Assembly (NCBI RefSeq): GCF_020149935.1
Contig: NZ_CP083757.1
Location: 3,497,501-3,561,500 of the forward strand
Source of the DNA: Marinilongibacter aquaticus
GTDB taxonomy: Bacteria > Bacteroidota > Bacteroidia > Cytophagales > Spirosomataceae
Reading direction: 5' to 3'
DNA length: 64,000 bases
Made by a program: the position numbers and the translations under genes. The notes beneath the pieces were generated by a model. The model was not told where the DNA came from. It was given only the letters and a program-made list of their open reading frames with translations, and did not search any database. This document shows positions 1 through 7,099 of this stretch, piece after piece (positions within the stretch are counted from its first letter, which is position 1; every line of letters begins with the position of its first letter).

Positions 1-94
1 CTTTTGCCCTAAATCTTGCTTGAAACCCCTCTTTTTACATTTTCTTTATTCTGCAATAAAATTGAGTTCATAGCTTTTGGGCTAATTGCTTGCT

Positions 95-1417
95 ATGAGC
101 ATAAAATCTAGAAGCATTGAACGAATTTTGAGAAACAGACCCAGCTTTTTGGTTTGCTGGGCAATTTTGGCCGCTTTTGGAGCTTATTTCTGCACCTATG
201 CTTTTCGAAAACCCTTCTCCACAGGCTTGTTTGCCGGGTACAGTATCGGTGAAGTGGAGTACAAAACAGTCATTATCATCGCTCAAGTTATTGGTTATAT
301 GGCTTCGAAATTCATCGGTGTTAAGGTGATTTCCGAATTGAAAAGTCAGAAAAGATTGATTTTGATTGTCTCTCTCATTCTTGTCGCTTGGCTTTCGCTG
401 ATCGCTTTTGCCCTTGTGCCAGCCCCCTACAATATTCCTTTTATGTTTCTCAATGGCTTGCCTTTGGGCATGGTATGGGGTATTGTATTCAGTTTTTTGG
501 AAGGCCGCAGTTTTACCGAATTGTTGGGTATGGGGCTTAGCGTAAACATGATAATGACCTCTGGGATACTGAAGTCGATTTACCGTTTCATTCAATTGCA
601 ATTTGGCTTTTCCGATTTCAACATGCCCTGGATTGTCGGTCTTCTTTTCTTGCCTTTGTTTTTCTTTTTTGTGTGGATGCTCGCCCAAATACCTTCGCCG
701 AGCAAAGCGGAACAACGCAGCCGCATGAGCCGAAAGCCCATGAGTAAAATGCAAAAGCGTTTCGTTTGGCTGCGGTACGGTCCCGGTCTTGTATTGTTGA
801 TTTTGGTCTATGCGATGTTCACCACATTACGCGACTTCCGCGATAATTTTGCCGTAGAAATTTGGGCTATACTTTCTCCAAACACCTCTTCGACCATTTT
901 TGCCAAGACAGAAAGCCTGATCGCATTGGCGGTAATGATACTCATTGCTTTTTTAGTGATGATTAAAAAAAATCATTTGGCTTTTAATATTATCAGCATT
1001 GTAATGTGCATTGCGATGCTCGGACTTTTCATTTCTACGTCGGCCTATATACGTGGCTGGCTGAGTCCTTTTCAATGGATGGTGGCTTTGGGTATTTGTT
1101 TTTACCTGCCCTATCTTTTGATTCAAATTGCTTTTTTCGAACGTCTGATTGCGGTTTTACGACTAAAAGCGAACGCGGGATTTTTTGTGTACTTGTGCGA
1201 TTCCGTGGGTTATTTGGGTAGTGTGGGATTGCTCTTGTACAAGGAAATATTCGCCAAAAACTTGGCCTACGATGTGCTGATGGTGAAGTTTTCGCTTTTG
1301 GTGGCCGTACTGGGTTTCTTTTTGCTTTTGGCTCAGTTTCTTTTCTTCAGTTTTCGGATAAAGGTCAAATTGGGAAAGCAATTGAATTCAAGACATTCCG
1401 TACAGTTGACGCATTGA
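95..1417 (+). CDS. DUF5690 family MFS-like membrane protein
   Basis: This is a 440-residue polytopic inner-membrane protein with about 12 hydrophobic segments and a YAFRKPF motif near residues 35-41, which I recognise from the DUF5690 family of Bacteroidota. The fold looks like a major-facilitator transporter. The substrate is unknown. The gene faces a TIGR03364 oxidoreductase and a phosphonatase-like gene, so uptake of an organophosphonate or release of a product is a reasonable inference. The start is ATG 95; a TTG nine bases upstream is less likely. Its last 30 bp overlap the convergent oxidoreductase gene. The family call is fairly sure, the function is not. Confidence 0.85.
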   Translation: MSIKSRSIERILRNRPSFLVCWAILAAFGAYFCTYAFRKPFSTGLFAGYSIGEVEYKTVIIIAQVIGYMASKFIGVKVISELKSQKRLILIVSLILVAWLSLIAFALVPAPYNIPFMFLNGLPLGMVWGIVFSFLEGRSFTELLGMGLSVNMIMTSGILKSIYRFIQLQFGFSDFNMPWIVGLLFLPLFFFFVWMLAQIPSPSKAEQRSRMSRKPMSKMQKRFVWLRYGPGLVLLILVYAMFTTLRDFRDNFAVEIWAILSPNTSSTIFAKTESLIALAVMILIAFLVMIKKNHLAFNIISIVMCIAMLGLFISTSAYIRGWLSPFQWMVALGICFYLPYLLIQIAFFERLIAVLRLKANAGFFVYLCDSVGYLGSVGLLLYKEIFAKNLAYDVLMVKFSLLVAVLGFFLLLAQFLFFSFRIKVKLGKQLNSRHSVQLTH

Positions 1418-2530
1418 TTCTTCGGCAAGGCCGGGAACAAGGCTTAGGTTGGCACTTTTCTCGTCGATTCCTGCAATCACCCGAATATGACGGTCGATAT
1501 TTTTGAGATATACCGATTGGGGTGTACCCATCTGAGCTGAGATTGATTTTTTGTCGATTTTTAGCTTTTCCAAAGGCAGCAATCGCTTGGCTTCGCGGCG
1601 TATCAATTGTTCGAGAAATGCGGCTCTTTCCTGATTTTCTTTCACTGAGCTTTTTTCAAAGGCCCTGACGAAGACAAGGGCTTCTTGCCCATTTTGTTTG
1701 ATTTCAAGCCGCATTCCCTTTTCTTCTAAAATAAGATAATGTGCTGGAGTATGGATTTGAGGATAGGACGGACAGGCTTTAAATGATTCATATTGGCGTA
1801 CGCAAAGACCGGAGAAAATGTGTTCGTTCAATTCCAAACCCAAAGGCAATTGAATTTCAAATTCATGAAGTGCTTGTGTGGCAATCCCGCTGTTTTTGAA
1901 CAACTCGGGATAAAGTTTTTCAAACGTATATTCACAACAGATCAAGACTTGGTCGGCTTCGTACCGACAACCGGTTTCTGTTTTCACAGTACACCCTTTT
2001 AGCTGTTCGAAACATTCAGCTACCTCTTTGCCTGTCTTTACATGTACAATGCCGTTTTCGTTCATATACTCGCACATGCGGTGGGGCAGTGTCTTCGGGT
2101 AGATCCCGAATTCTTGTGGATAGGATAATCCAGCCAAAACATGATCGGAATTCAAATATGGATAACGGCTGAGTATTTCTTTCTTACTCAACAAAATGTT
2201 TGAATACCCGTTGGATTGGTGTACTTCGCTAAGTTCCTCGATCAAACCCAGTTCGTCTTTGTCTGTGGCCAAATAAAGGCTGCCTTTTCGCTCAATTTCG
2301 AAAGCAAATTCCTTTTCCAAGGTTGTCAAAGCCTTTAAGCTTTTTTGGCCCAATTTGCTCCATTTTTCCGATAAGGCAGAAGGACTTATTTGTTCAGCAA
2401 AGCCATTGTCGGTTTTGAGCGATTGCGGCTCTTTGTCCAAGAGCAGTACTTTTTGCCCAAACTTTGCGGCAAAGTATGCGTGAAATGTGCCCAATGCTCC
2501 TGCACCAATTACAATCAGGTCGTATTTCAT
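1388..2530 (-). CDS. FAD-dependent oxidoreductase, TIGR03364 type (phosphonate-cluster)
   Basis: This 380-residue protein belongs to the DAO/glycine-oxidase fold. It starts MKYDLIVIGAGALG, a dinucleotide-binding GxGxxG motif at residues 9-14, followed by an acidic end of strand two (LLLDKE). The overall pattern matches TIGR03364, a family recurrently found in bacterial phosphonate catabolic clusters, where relatives oxidise 2-aminoethylphosphonate or N-alkylated forms to phosphonoacetaldehyde. The ATG at 2530 lies 5 bp after the stop of the phosphonatase-like gene, so the two are co-transcribed. A long in-frame extension upstream lies inside that gene and is rejected. The exact substrate is inferred from context. 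Confidence 0.85.
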   Translation of the reverse strand: MKYDLIVIGAGALGTFHAYFAAKFGQKVLLLDKEPQSLKTDNGFAEQISPSALSEKWSKLGQKSLKALTTLEKEFAFEIERKGSLYLATDKDELGLIEELSEVHQSNGYSNILLSKKEILSRYPYLNSDHVLAGLSYPQEFGIYPKTLPHRMCEYMNENGIVHVKTGKEVAECFEQLKGCTVKTETGCRYEADQVLICCEYTFEKLYPELFKNSGIATQALHEFEIQLPLGLELNEHIFSGLCVRQYESFKACPSYPQIHTPAHYLILEEKGMRLEIKQNGQEALVFVRAFEKSSVKENQERAAFLEQLIRREAKRLLPLEKLKIDKKSISAQMGTPQSVYLKNIDRHIRVIAGIDEKSANLSLVPGLAEESMRQLYGMS

Positions 2531-2535
2531 GTCGA

Positions 2536-3288
2536 TTAAAAAGTGAAGTAATACGGTTTCGCAGACTTTTCCAGACCGAGAATTGCGGGCAACTCGCCCA
2601 AATGTTTCAAAATGCCCATATTCGGGTAAATGGCCAGTTGCTCTTCGCTGTAGGTGCCGTGGCCCACAGCCAATACCATGCCGCAACCGGCTTCTTTCCC
2701 GGCTTGGAGGTCATTTGGCGTATCTCCTATTTTTAGCGTTTCTGCGGCACTTTCAACAGAGAGCAGCTGCATGGCTCTGAAAATCATGGCTGAAGCGGAG
2801 TGGCCATTTTCGACCTCTGAAGGAGTAACCGAAACATGAATGGGAGAAGGGCCACCAATGTTTACAAAATCTTCATTTAGACCTTGCAGCCAGCCCAATT
2901 TCTTCAAAATAATATTGGCTGCTTTGCGGTATATGTGGGTTGTTAGGGCAATTTTAATATTGTTCTTAGTCAATGTGTCGAAGGTTTCGCAACAATACAT
3001 TGTAGGCCGAACGGCCAGTTCTTGGTAATAATTTTCCAGTATCTCGCAGAAAGTTTGATAAGAGAAATCCACATAATCTTCCAAATCACTGTTTTTCTTT
3101 CCCAATTTTTCTTCCCAAAGCATACGGAAAGCCTCCTTTTGCGGGAGCTCGTGCATGGATGCCAGTCTTGCAAGGGGCACTTCCAAACCCGTAGCTTCGC
3201 AAGCTTGTGCAAAAGACGAGGGCAAGCCCTTTTTGTCGTCGACGCAGGTGCCCGTCATGTTGAAAACGGCCAGTTTGATTTTGTGCAT
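2536..3288 (-). CDS. Phosphonatase-like HAD protein with altered active site
   Basis: This 250-residue HAD-superfamily protein resembles the phosphonatase-like family TIGR03351 in length, cap position and the GDTPND motif at residues 188-193. Family members carry a nucleophile Asp in an FDMAGTTVDE-like motif I. Here motif I reads FNMTGTCVDD, with Asn10 (codon AAC) at the nucleophile position. The GRPAPD-like segment before motif IV is also changed (NGHSAS). It may therefore be catalytically impaired, a binding or regulatory paralogue, or an enzyme with different chemistry. It heads the two-gene minus-strand operon with the FAD oxidoreductase. The start is ATG 3288. The family call is good; activity is doubtful. 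Confidence 0.8.
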   Translation of the reverse strand: MHKIKLAVFNMTGTCVDDKKGLPSSFAQACEATGLEVPLARLASMHELPQKEAFRMLWEEKLGKKNSDLEDYVDFSYQTFCEILENYYQELAVRPTMYCCETFDTLTKNNIKIALTTHIYRKAANIILKKLGWLQGLNEDFVNIGGPSPIHVSVTPSEVENGHSASAMIFRAMQLLSVESAAETLKIGDTPNDLQAGKEAGCGMVLAVGHGTYSEEQLAIYPNMGILKHLGELPAILGLEKSAKPYYFTF

Positions 3289-3435
3289 AGGCTTTTTTTT
3301 GAGAAGAATTACCAAAAGCAATTTTAAGGAGCCCGCTCTTGATATGGGCGGGAAGAGTGTTAAATTTATGTTAGTAATCTGCTGATGAATTTATTGGGAT
3401 TTAAAATCGAATTAACAGTGGAGTAAACTTTTAAG

Positions 3436-3489
3436 ATGACATTTGCAGTGAAAGACATGGTAACTTCATACAGTTTTTTAAGGCACTAA
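3436..3489 (+). other. Possible 17-codon leader ORF
   Basis: A short ORF, MTFAVKDMVTSYSFLRH, lies in the divergent intergenic region. It ends 5 bp before a perfect 11-bp inverted repeat that abuts the HD oxygenase gene. The arrangement resembles a leader peptide in front of an attenuator, but an ORF this short can arise by chance. There is no independent coding evidence. Confidence 0.2.
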
Positions 3490-3494
3490 ATTTC

Positions 3495-3519
3495 AAAAAC
3501 GGAGCGATGCTCCGTTTTT
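3495..3519 (+). promoter_or_regulatory. Perfect hairpin in the 5' leader of the HD oxygenase gene
   Basis: The arms AAAAACGGAGC and GCTCCGTTTTT are perfect complements of 11 bp around a GAT loop. The hairpin ends in a T run and stops only 4 bp before ATG 3524. It has the form of an intrinsic terminator, yet no plus-strand gene precedes it. That makes an attenuator or a translational control structure more likely than a plain terminator. Confidence 0.55.
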
Positions 3520-3523
3520 CTTT

Positions 3524-4078
3524 ATGGACAAAGAATCAACAATTGAATTTTTGAGTGGTCTATTCGAAAGACAGGGCTCTTCCGAATACCACGGAGAAGA
3601 GGTGAGCCAACTCGAGCACGCCTACCAGGCCTATATTTTGGCTGGGCGTCAGGGGGCAGATGCCGAACTTCAAATTGCGGCCTTTCTGCACGATATCGGG
3701 CACTTGATAGGCGAGGAGCAGCATGAATTTGGGGCTAAAGATCACGACCGTGTGGGTGCAGATAAATTAAGAGCAATGGGTTTTTCGGAACGCGTGGCTC
3801 AAGTGGCTCAGCATCATGTCAGGGCTAAGCGTTATTTGTGCTACAAGAGCCCAAGTTATCACGAAAACTTATCCTTGGCCAGCAAAGAGTCTTTGAAATT
3901 GCAAGGCGGCCCAATGCAGGTTGCAGAAGCCGAGGAATTTGAAAGGATACCCTACTTCCAAGAGATTGTAAAAGCCCGTTTTTGGGATGATGAAGCGAAA
4001 GACAAAGATTTTGATAAACCCGATTTGGGACTTGTCATGCTGGAAATAGAAAATTACTTAACAAGTCGTAATGTATAA
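3524..4078 (+). CDS. Phosphonate-degradation HD-domain oxygenase (PhnZ-like)
   Basis: This 184-residue HD-superfamily protein matches the phosphonate-associated HD family (TIGR03276). PhnZ of this family is a mixed-valent di-iron oxygenase that cleaves 2-amino-1-hydroxyethylphosphonate to glycine and phosphate. Residues that can be matched to the PhnZ site are Tyr22 and Glu25 in the YHGE motif, His32, His56-Asp57, His60, His74, His98 and Lys102, so the site looks intact. The partner hydroxylase PhnY is not in this window and may lie elsewhere. The stop is 1 nt before the start of the next gene, so the two are translationally linked. An upstream hairpin may regulate it. Confidence 0.88.
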   Translation: MDKESTIEFLSGLFERQGSSEYHGEEVSQLEHAYQAYILAGRQGADAELQIAAFLHDIGHLIGEEQHEFGAKDHDRVGADKLRAMGFSERVAQVAQHHVRAKRYLCYKSPSYHENLSLASKESLKLQGGPMQVAEAEEFERIPYFQEIVKARFWDDEAKDKDFDKPDLGLVMLEIENYLTSRNV

Positions 4079-4079
4079 A

Positions 4080-5144
4080 ATGAAAAAAACCTTTATTCTT
4101 CTTTTGATCAGTAGCTTTTGTGTTGCTCAGAAAACAGAAAATGTAGTACTGATTACACTTGATGGTGTGCGTTGGCAGGAAGTATTTGCGGGGGCTGATG
4201 CCGAATTGATCAACAACGAAAAGTATACAGAATCTATACAAGAAACCAAGGACAAGTTTTGGGATGAATCTGCCGAAAGTCGTAGAAAGAAACTTATGCC
4301 TTTTCTCTGGTCAACGATTGAAAATGAAGGTGTGGTTTTGGGTAATCGCGAAAAGGGCAGTAAAGTAGATGTAAAGAACATTTATGGTTTTTCGTATCCC
4401 GGTTACAACGAAATTTTGACGGGCTATCCAGACAAGAAAGTGGATTCGAACGACAAGAATTACAATGAAAACGAAACCGTGCTTGAGTTTTTGAATAAAA
4501 TGCCAGAATACAAAGGAAAGGTAGCCGCATTCACCACTTGGGATGCTTTCCCTTATATCATCAACGACAAACGCAGCGGAATCTTGGTCAATTCGGCAGG
4601 CATGGCCTACGAGCAAGAGGGAAATGAAAGGGTTGATTTGCTGAACGAAATTCAAGAACGTACGCAGCGTTTCGACTACATCACTTACCTTTTGGGCCGC
4701 GAACATTTTCAGGTAGAAAAGCCGAAAGTGATGTTTTTTGCCTTTGATGAAACGGACGAGTTTGCTCACGCCGGCAAGTATAAAGACTACTTGCATATGA
4801 TCAATGAAATCGACGGATTCATCCGTGATTTGTGGCACTATTGTCAGTCTACACAGCAATACCGGAATAAAACTACCTTTATCATTGCAACTGATCACGG
4901 CCGAGGCGATGCGGTGAAAGACCAGTGGACTGGCCACGGACAAAGTGTAAAAGATTGCTATTCCATTTGGATGGCCGCAATTGGCCCAGACACCAAAGCT
5001 TTAGGAGAGTTGAGCGAGGAATCTCAAGCTTATCAAAGCCAGATTTCTGCGACAATTGCCAAGCTTTTGGGGCAAGACTTTAAAAATGGGCATGTAGATG
5101 TACAGGCTGTAGATTATATTATCTCGGCAGAAAACAAGAAATAA
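4080..5144 (+). CDS. Secreted alkaline-phosphatase-superfamily hydrolase
   Basis: This 354-residue exported enzyme has a signal peptide (MKKTFILLLISSFCVAQ). The metal ligands of the alkaline phosphatase/phosphodiesterase superfamily are visible: Asp28 (ITLDGV), Asp226 and His230 (DETDEFAH), Asp272-His273 (ATDHGRG) and His286 (TGHGQ). The nucleophile position in the SYPGYNEILTG motif is Ser105, where many relatives have Thr. The substrate could be a phosphodiester, a phosphomonoester or a phosphonate; sequence alone does not decide. ATG 4080 is preferred over in-frame ATG 4071 because it begins the signal peptide and lies 1 nt after the HD gene stop. Confidence 0.8.
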   Translation: MKKTFILLLISSFCVAQKTENVVLITLDGVRWQEVFAGADAELINNEKYTESIQETKDKFWDESAESRRKKLMPFLWSTIENEGVVLGNREKGSKVDVKNIYGFSYPGYNEILTGYPDKKVDSNDKNYNENETVLEFLNKMPEYKGKVAAFTTWDAFPYIINDKRSGILVNSAGMAYEQEGNERVDLLNEIQERTQRFDYITYLLGREHFQVEKPKVMFFAFDETDEFAHAGKYKDYLHMINEIDGFIRDLWHYCQSTQQYRNKTTFIIATDHGRGDAVKDQWTGHGQSVKDCYSIWMAAIGPDTKALGELSEESQAYQSQISATIAKLLGQDFKNGHVDVQAVDYIISAENKK

Positions 5145-5158
5145 GCTTCCGCGAAAAG

Positions 5159-5210
5159 GTGCGTGTCAGTCGATTGAATATTCCACGTGAATGACTACAC
5201 GCACTTTTTT
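5159..5210 (+). terminator. Intrinsic terminator inside the SIMPL gene 3' end
   Basis: The arms GTGCGTGT (5159-5166) and ACACGCAC (5197-5204) are perfect complements. They are extended inward by AGTC/GACT with one bulged base, and TTTTTT follows. The structure ends transcription of the phosphatase gene and occupies the last codons of the convergent SIMPL gene. Confidence 0.7.
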
Positions 5211-5906
5211 ATAAATGTCGTTTACCGAAGAGGCGTAGCCGCCCTCTCCGCTTGCAGAGGCGTCTCGATCGACAATCGAGAATAAACCTTGACTGGCTCT
5301 TTTTAATTTCCCGAGCTCTACATTGCCATCTTTGGTGAATTCTTCCGCAGCTTTCCGGGCATTGGCCGTGGCCTCAGAGAGCATTTCTGGCTTGATGTCG
5401 TTCAGGCCTGTAAAAAGGTATTGTATCGCCGGACGGTAGTCGTTTGTCGAGCTGATGCTGACTCCCGCTTTTAACAATTCATCTGTTTTACGGCTTAAAT
5501 CTTGTATTTTTTGTACATCAGAAGACCGCACTTGGATTTTGTTCTGCACGAGATAGCGGTATGTGCCTGTATACGAACCGTAAGCCTGGGCCAATTTATC
5601 GGTTACATTGAGGTCGAGTTGGATTATCTCTTGCTGTTTCACACCATTTTTGACCAAGAAGGCAACAATTTGCTTCTTGGCGGATTCAATTTGCTTGCTG
5701 CCGTCCAAAAGGTCGTTGACCGTAGCTTCCGTTTTGATGGTCCATACGGCTTGGTCGGCCAGAACTTCACGTTCAGAAAAGCCTTTGACAGAAATGCTGC
5801 GATCTTCTTTATTGAAACGTTGAATGGCATAACCTAAGAGCAGGCCATGCAGAAAAAGCCCGAGAATGATACCCAGTGCGATAAAGAGTTTATTTTTCGT
5901 GTGCAT
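5166..5906 (-). CDS. SIMPL domain-containing protein (DUF541)
   Basis: This 246-residue protein has one N-terminal membrane segment (about residues 5-25) and a SIMPL/DUF541 domain beginning with ISVKGFSEREVLADQA. It is probably held at the inner membrane with the domain in the periplasm. The family (YggE-like) is linked to stress tolerance and has no defined enzyme activity. The start is ATG 5906; an upstream extension lacks a signal-like beginning. It sits alone between a convergent phosphatase gene and a sigma-factor unit on the same strand, from which a hairpin separates it. Family confidence is high, role unknown. Confidence 0.85.
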   Translation of the reverse strand: MHTKNKLFIALGIILGLFLHGLLLGYAIQRFNKEDRSISVKGFSEREVLADQAVWTIKTEATVNDLLDGSKQIESAKKQIVAFLVKNGVKQQEIIQLDLNVTDKLAQAYGSYTGTYRYLVQNKIQVRSSDVQKIQDLSRKTDELLKAGVSISSTNDYRPAIQYLFTGLNDIKPEMLSEATANARKAAEEFTKDGNVELGKLKRASQGLFSIVDRDASASGEGGYASSVNDIYKKVRVVIHVEYSID

Positions 5907-5938
5907 TGGTCTGTTCAAATAGGATGCAAGCCAAAACA

Positions 5939-5960
5939 AAAGAGGCGTTGAAGCCTCTTT
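5939..5960 (-). terminator. Terminator of the sigma-factor transcript
   Basis: AAAGAGGC and GCCTCTTT form an 8-bp stem with a 6-nt loop between the small gene downstream of the sigma factor and the SIMPL gene. On the minus strand it is followed by TGTTTTGG, and on the plus strand by TTTTTTT after a short gap. It most likely ends the sigma-factor operon. Confidence 0.55.
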
Positions 5961-5988
5961 CTCGTTTTTTTAACTAAAATTTTCCAGG

Positions 5989-6231
5989 CTAATGAGCCGG
6001 CACATAGTTCTTAGAAAATGCCAAAACGGAGTTGACAACTCGGCTCGAGGGCATTAACTTAATTTTATCCATATCGGCCATCAATTCCAGGCTTTCAAGA
6101 TAAAAATCCAATAACCTTTCGTCCTTGGCCAAATTGGCTTCAATTTCGAGGTTTTCCTGTGGCGTCGTTTCTTGGTACAGATAACGAACTACATCATTTT
6201 GTTTTGTCGTAAAGGTTTGTGTCATACGCAT
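5989..6231 (-). CDS. Small protein downstream of ECF sigma factor
   Basis: This 80-residue protein has no signal peptide and no membrane segment. It contains an acidic helical centre (TPQENLEIEANLAKDERLLD). I do not recognise a family. Its start (ATG 6231, or in-frame ATG 6225) overlaps the end of the sigma-factor gene by up to 38 bp, so the two are almost certainly co-translated. The position is that of an anti-sigma factor. It is short and soluble, with a helical zinc-less body, so a cytoplasmic anti-sigma or accessory role is possible but unproven. Confidence 0.7.
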   Translation of the reverse strand: MRMTQTFTTKQNDVVRYLYQETTPQENLEIEANLAKDERLLDFYLESLELMADMDKIKLMPSSRVVNSVLAFSKNYVPAH

Positions 6232-6799
6232 ATACTGATTTACTCATCATTTTTCGTAAATTAATGAGAGCATAACGCATACGACCCAATGCTGTGTTGA
6301 TACTTACACCCGTGGCATCTGCAATCTCCTGAAAACTCATCTCCTCATAATGCCGCATAATCAGCACTTGTCGCTGTTGCTCGGGCAATTGCTTAATTAA
6401 TCCTCTCAAATGCTCATGCGACTCCTTCTTGATCTGGCGAGTCTCAATCGAATTCTCGGAAAAATTGAGCGTATTAAACACGCTGCTTCCGTCTTCAAAC
6501 ACCACTTTAGGGTAGCGTCTTGCTCTACGGAAATAGTCAATGGCGAGATTATGGGCAATCCTCAGTATCCATGGTAAAAATTTACCCTCCTCGTTATACT
6601 TGCCATTTCGCAATGTACGGATCGCCTTGATAAAAGTGTCCTGCATAAGATCTTCGGCCACTTCTTGATCCTTCACCACGAGATAGATTGTAGTATAAAT
6701 CTTCGATTTGTAACGTTCAACAAGCGTAGAAAACGCTGATTCGTCTCCACGGATGTAGGCTGATACAAGCTCACTCTCGTTAACTTGAACTTTTTCCAT
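6194..6799 (-). CDS. ECF-type RNA polymerase sigma factor
   Basis: This 201-residue sigma-70-family protein of the extracytoplasmic-function type directs RNA polymerase to a specific promoter set. Region 2 (about residues 10-95) contains DLMQDTFIKAIRTL and the promoter-melting IAHNLAIDYFRR. Region 4 (about 130-185) has QLPEQQRQVLIMRHYEEMSF and a helix-turn-helix ending in NTALGRMRYALINLRK. It overlaps a small downstream gene that may control it. The 300-bp region upstream, shared with a divergent exported-protein gene, holds two copies of an 11-base motif. The regulon cannot be read from sequence. Confidence 0.93.
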   Translation of the reverse strand: MEKVQVNESELVSAYIRGDESAFSTLVERYKSKIYTTIYLVVKDQEVAEDLMQDTFIKAIRTLRNGKYNEEGKFLPWILRIAHNLAIDYFRRARRYPKVVFEDGSSVFNTLNFSENSIETRQIKKESHEHLRGLIKQLPEQQRQVLIMRHYEEMSFQEIADATGVSINTALGRMRYALINLRKMMSKSVYAYDTNLYDKTK

Positions 6800-7099
6800 T
6801 CTTATGTATTTTAGTTAACGTAGAGTTTTATATCATATTGTTATCCGCCGGTTAAATTAAATATTACAGTAGAAAATGAGTCGAAAGATAAAGCAATTCT
6901 TATGAGAATGTCAATTTCTTGAAGCGAAAATTTAGTTAACGGTCAAATATTATGGGCATTTTCGGTATCAAAATTGTATCGATTTCAATACGTAAAGTAT
7001 CGCTCCTATTCTGCAGTTTTTTCATAAGTTTTGGTTTTCCTTTTTGGGTTTTGCACGATTTTTTAAGGTAAATTAACATATGAATATGTTTGGCTCAAC
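6800..7099. promoter_or_regulatory. Divergent intergenic region with repeated TTTAGTTAACG
   Basis: This AT-rich stretch separates the sigma-factor gene from the exported protein at 7100. TTTAGTTAACG occurs at 6810-6820 and again at 6931-6941, each with a GTTAAC palindrome core. A Bacteroidota-type -7 element, TATGTTTG, lies at 7085-7092, 7 bp before ATG 7100, without a well-placed -33 element. I see no ORF or RNA gene in it. Confidence 0.35.

Noticed and set aside
1-94. Possible promoter TAGCTTTTG near 71-79
   Set aside because: It has one extra base relative to TAnnTTTG and no well-placed -33 element, so it is not called.
68-754. A 228-codon minus-strand ORF across the DUF5690 gene
   Set aside because: It is antisense to a clear membrane-protein gene, has an odd His/Gln/Lys-rich composition and matches no family.
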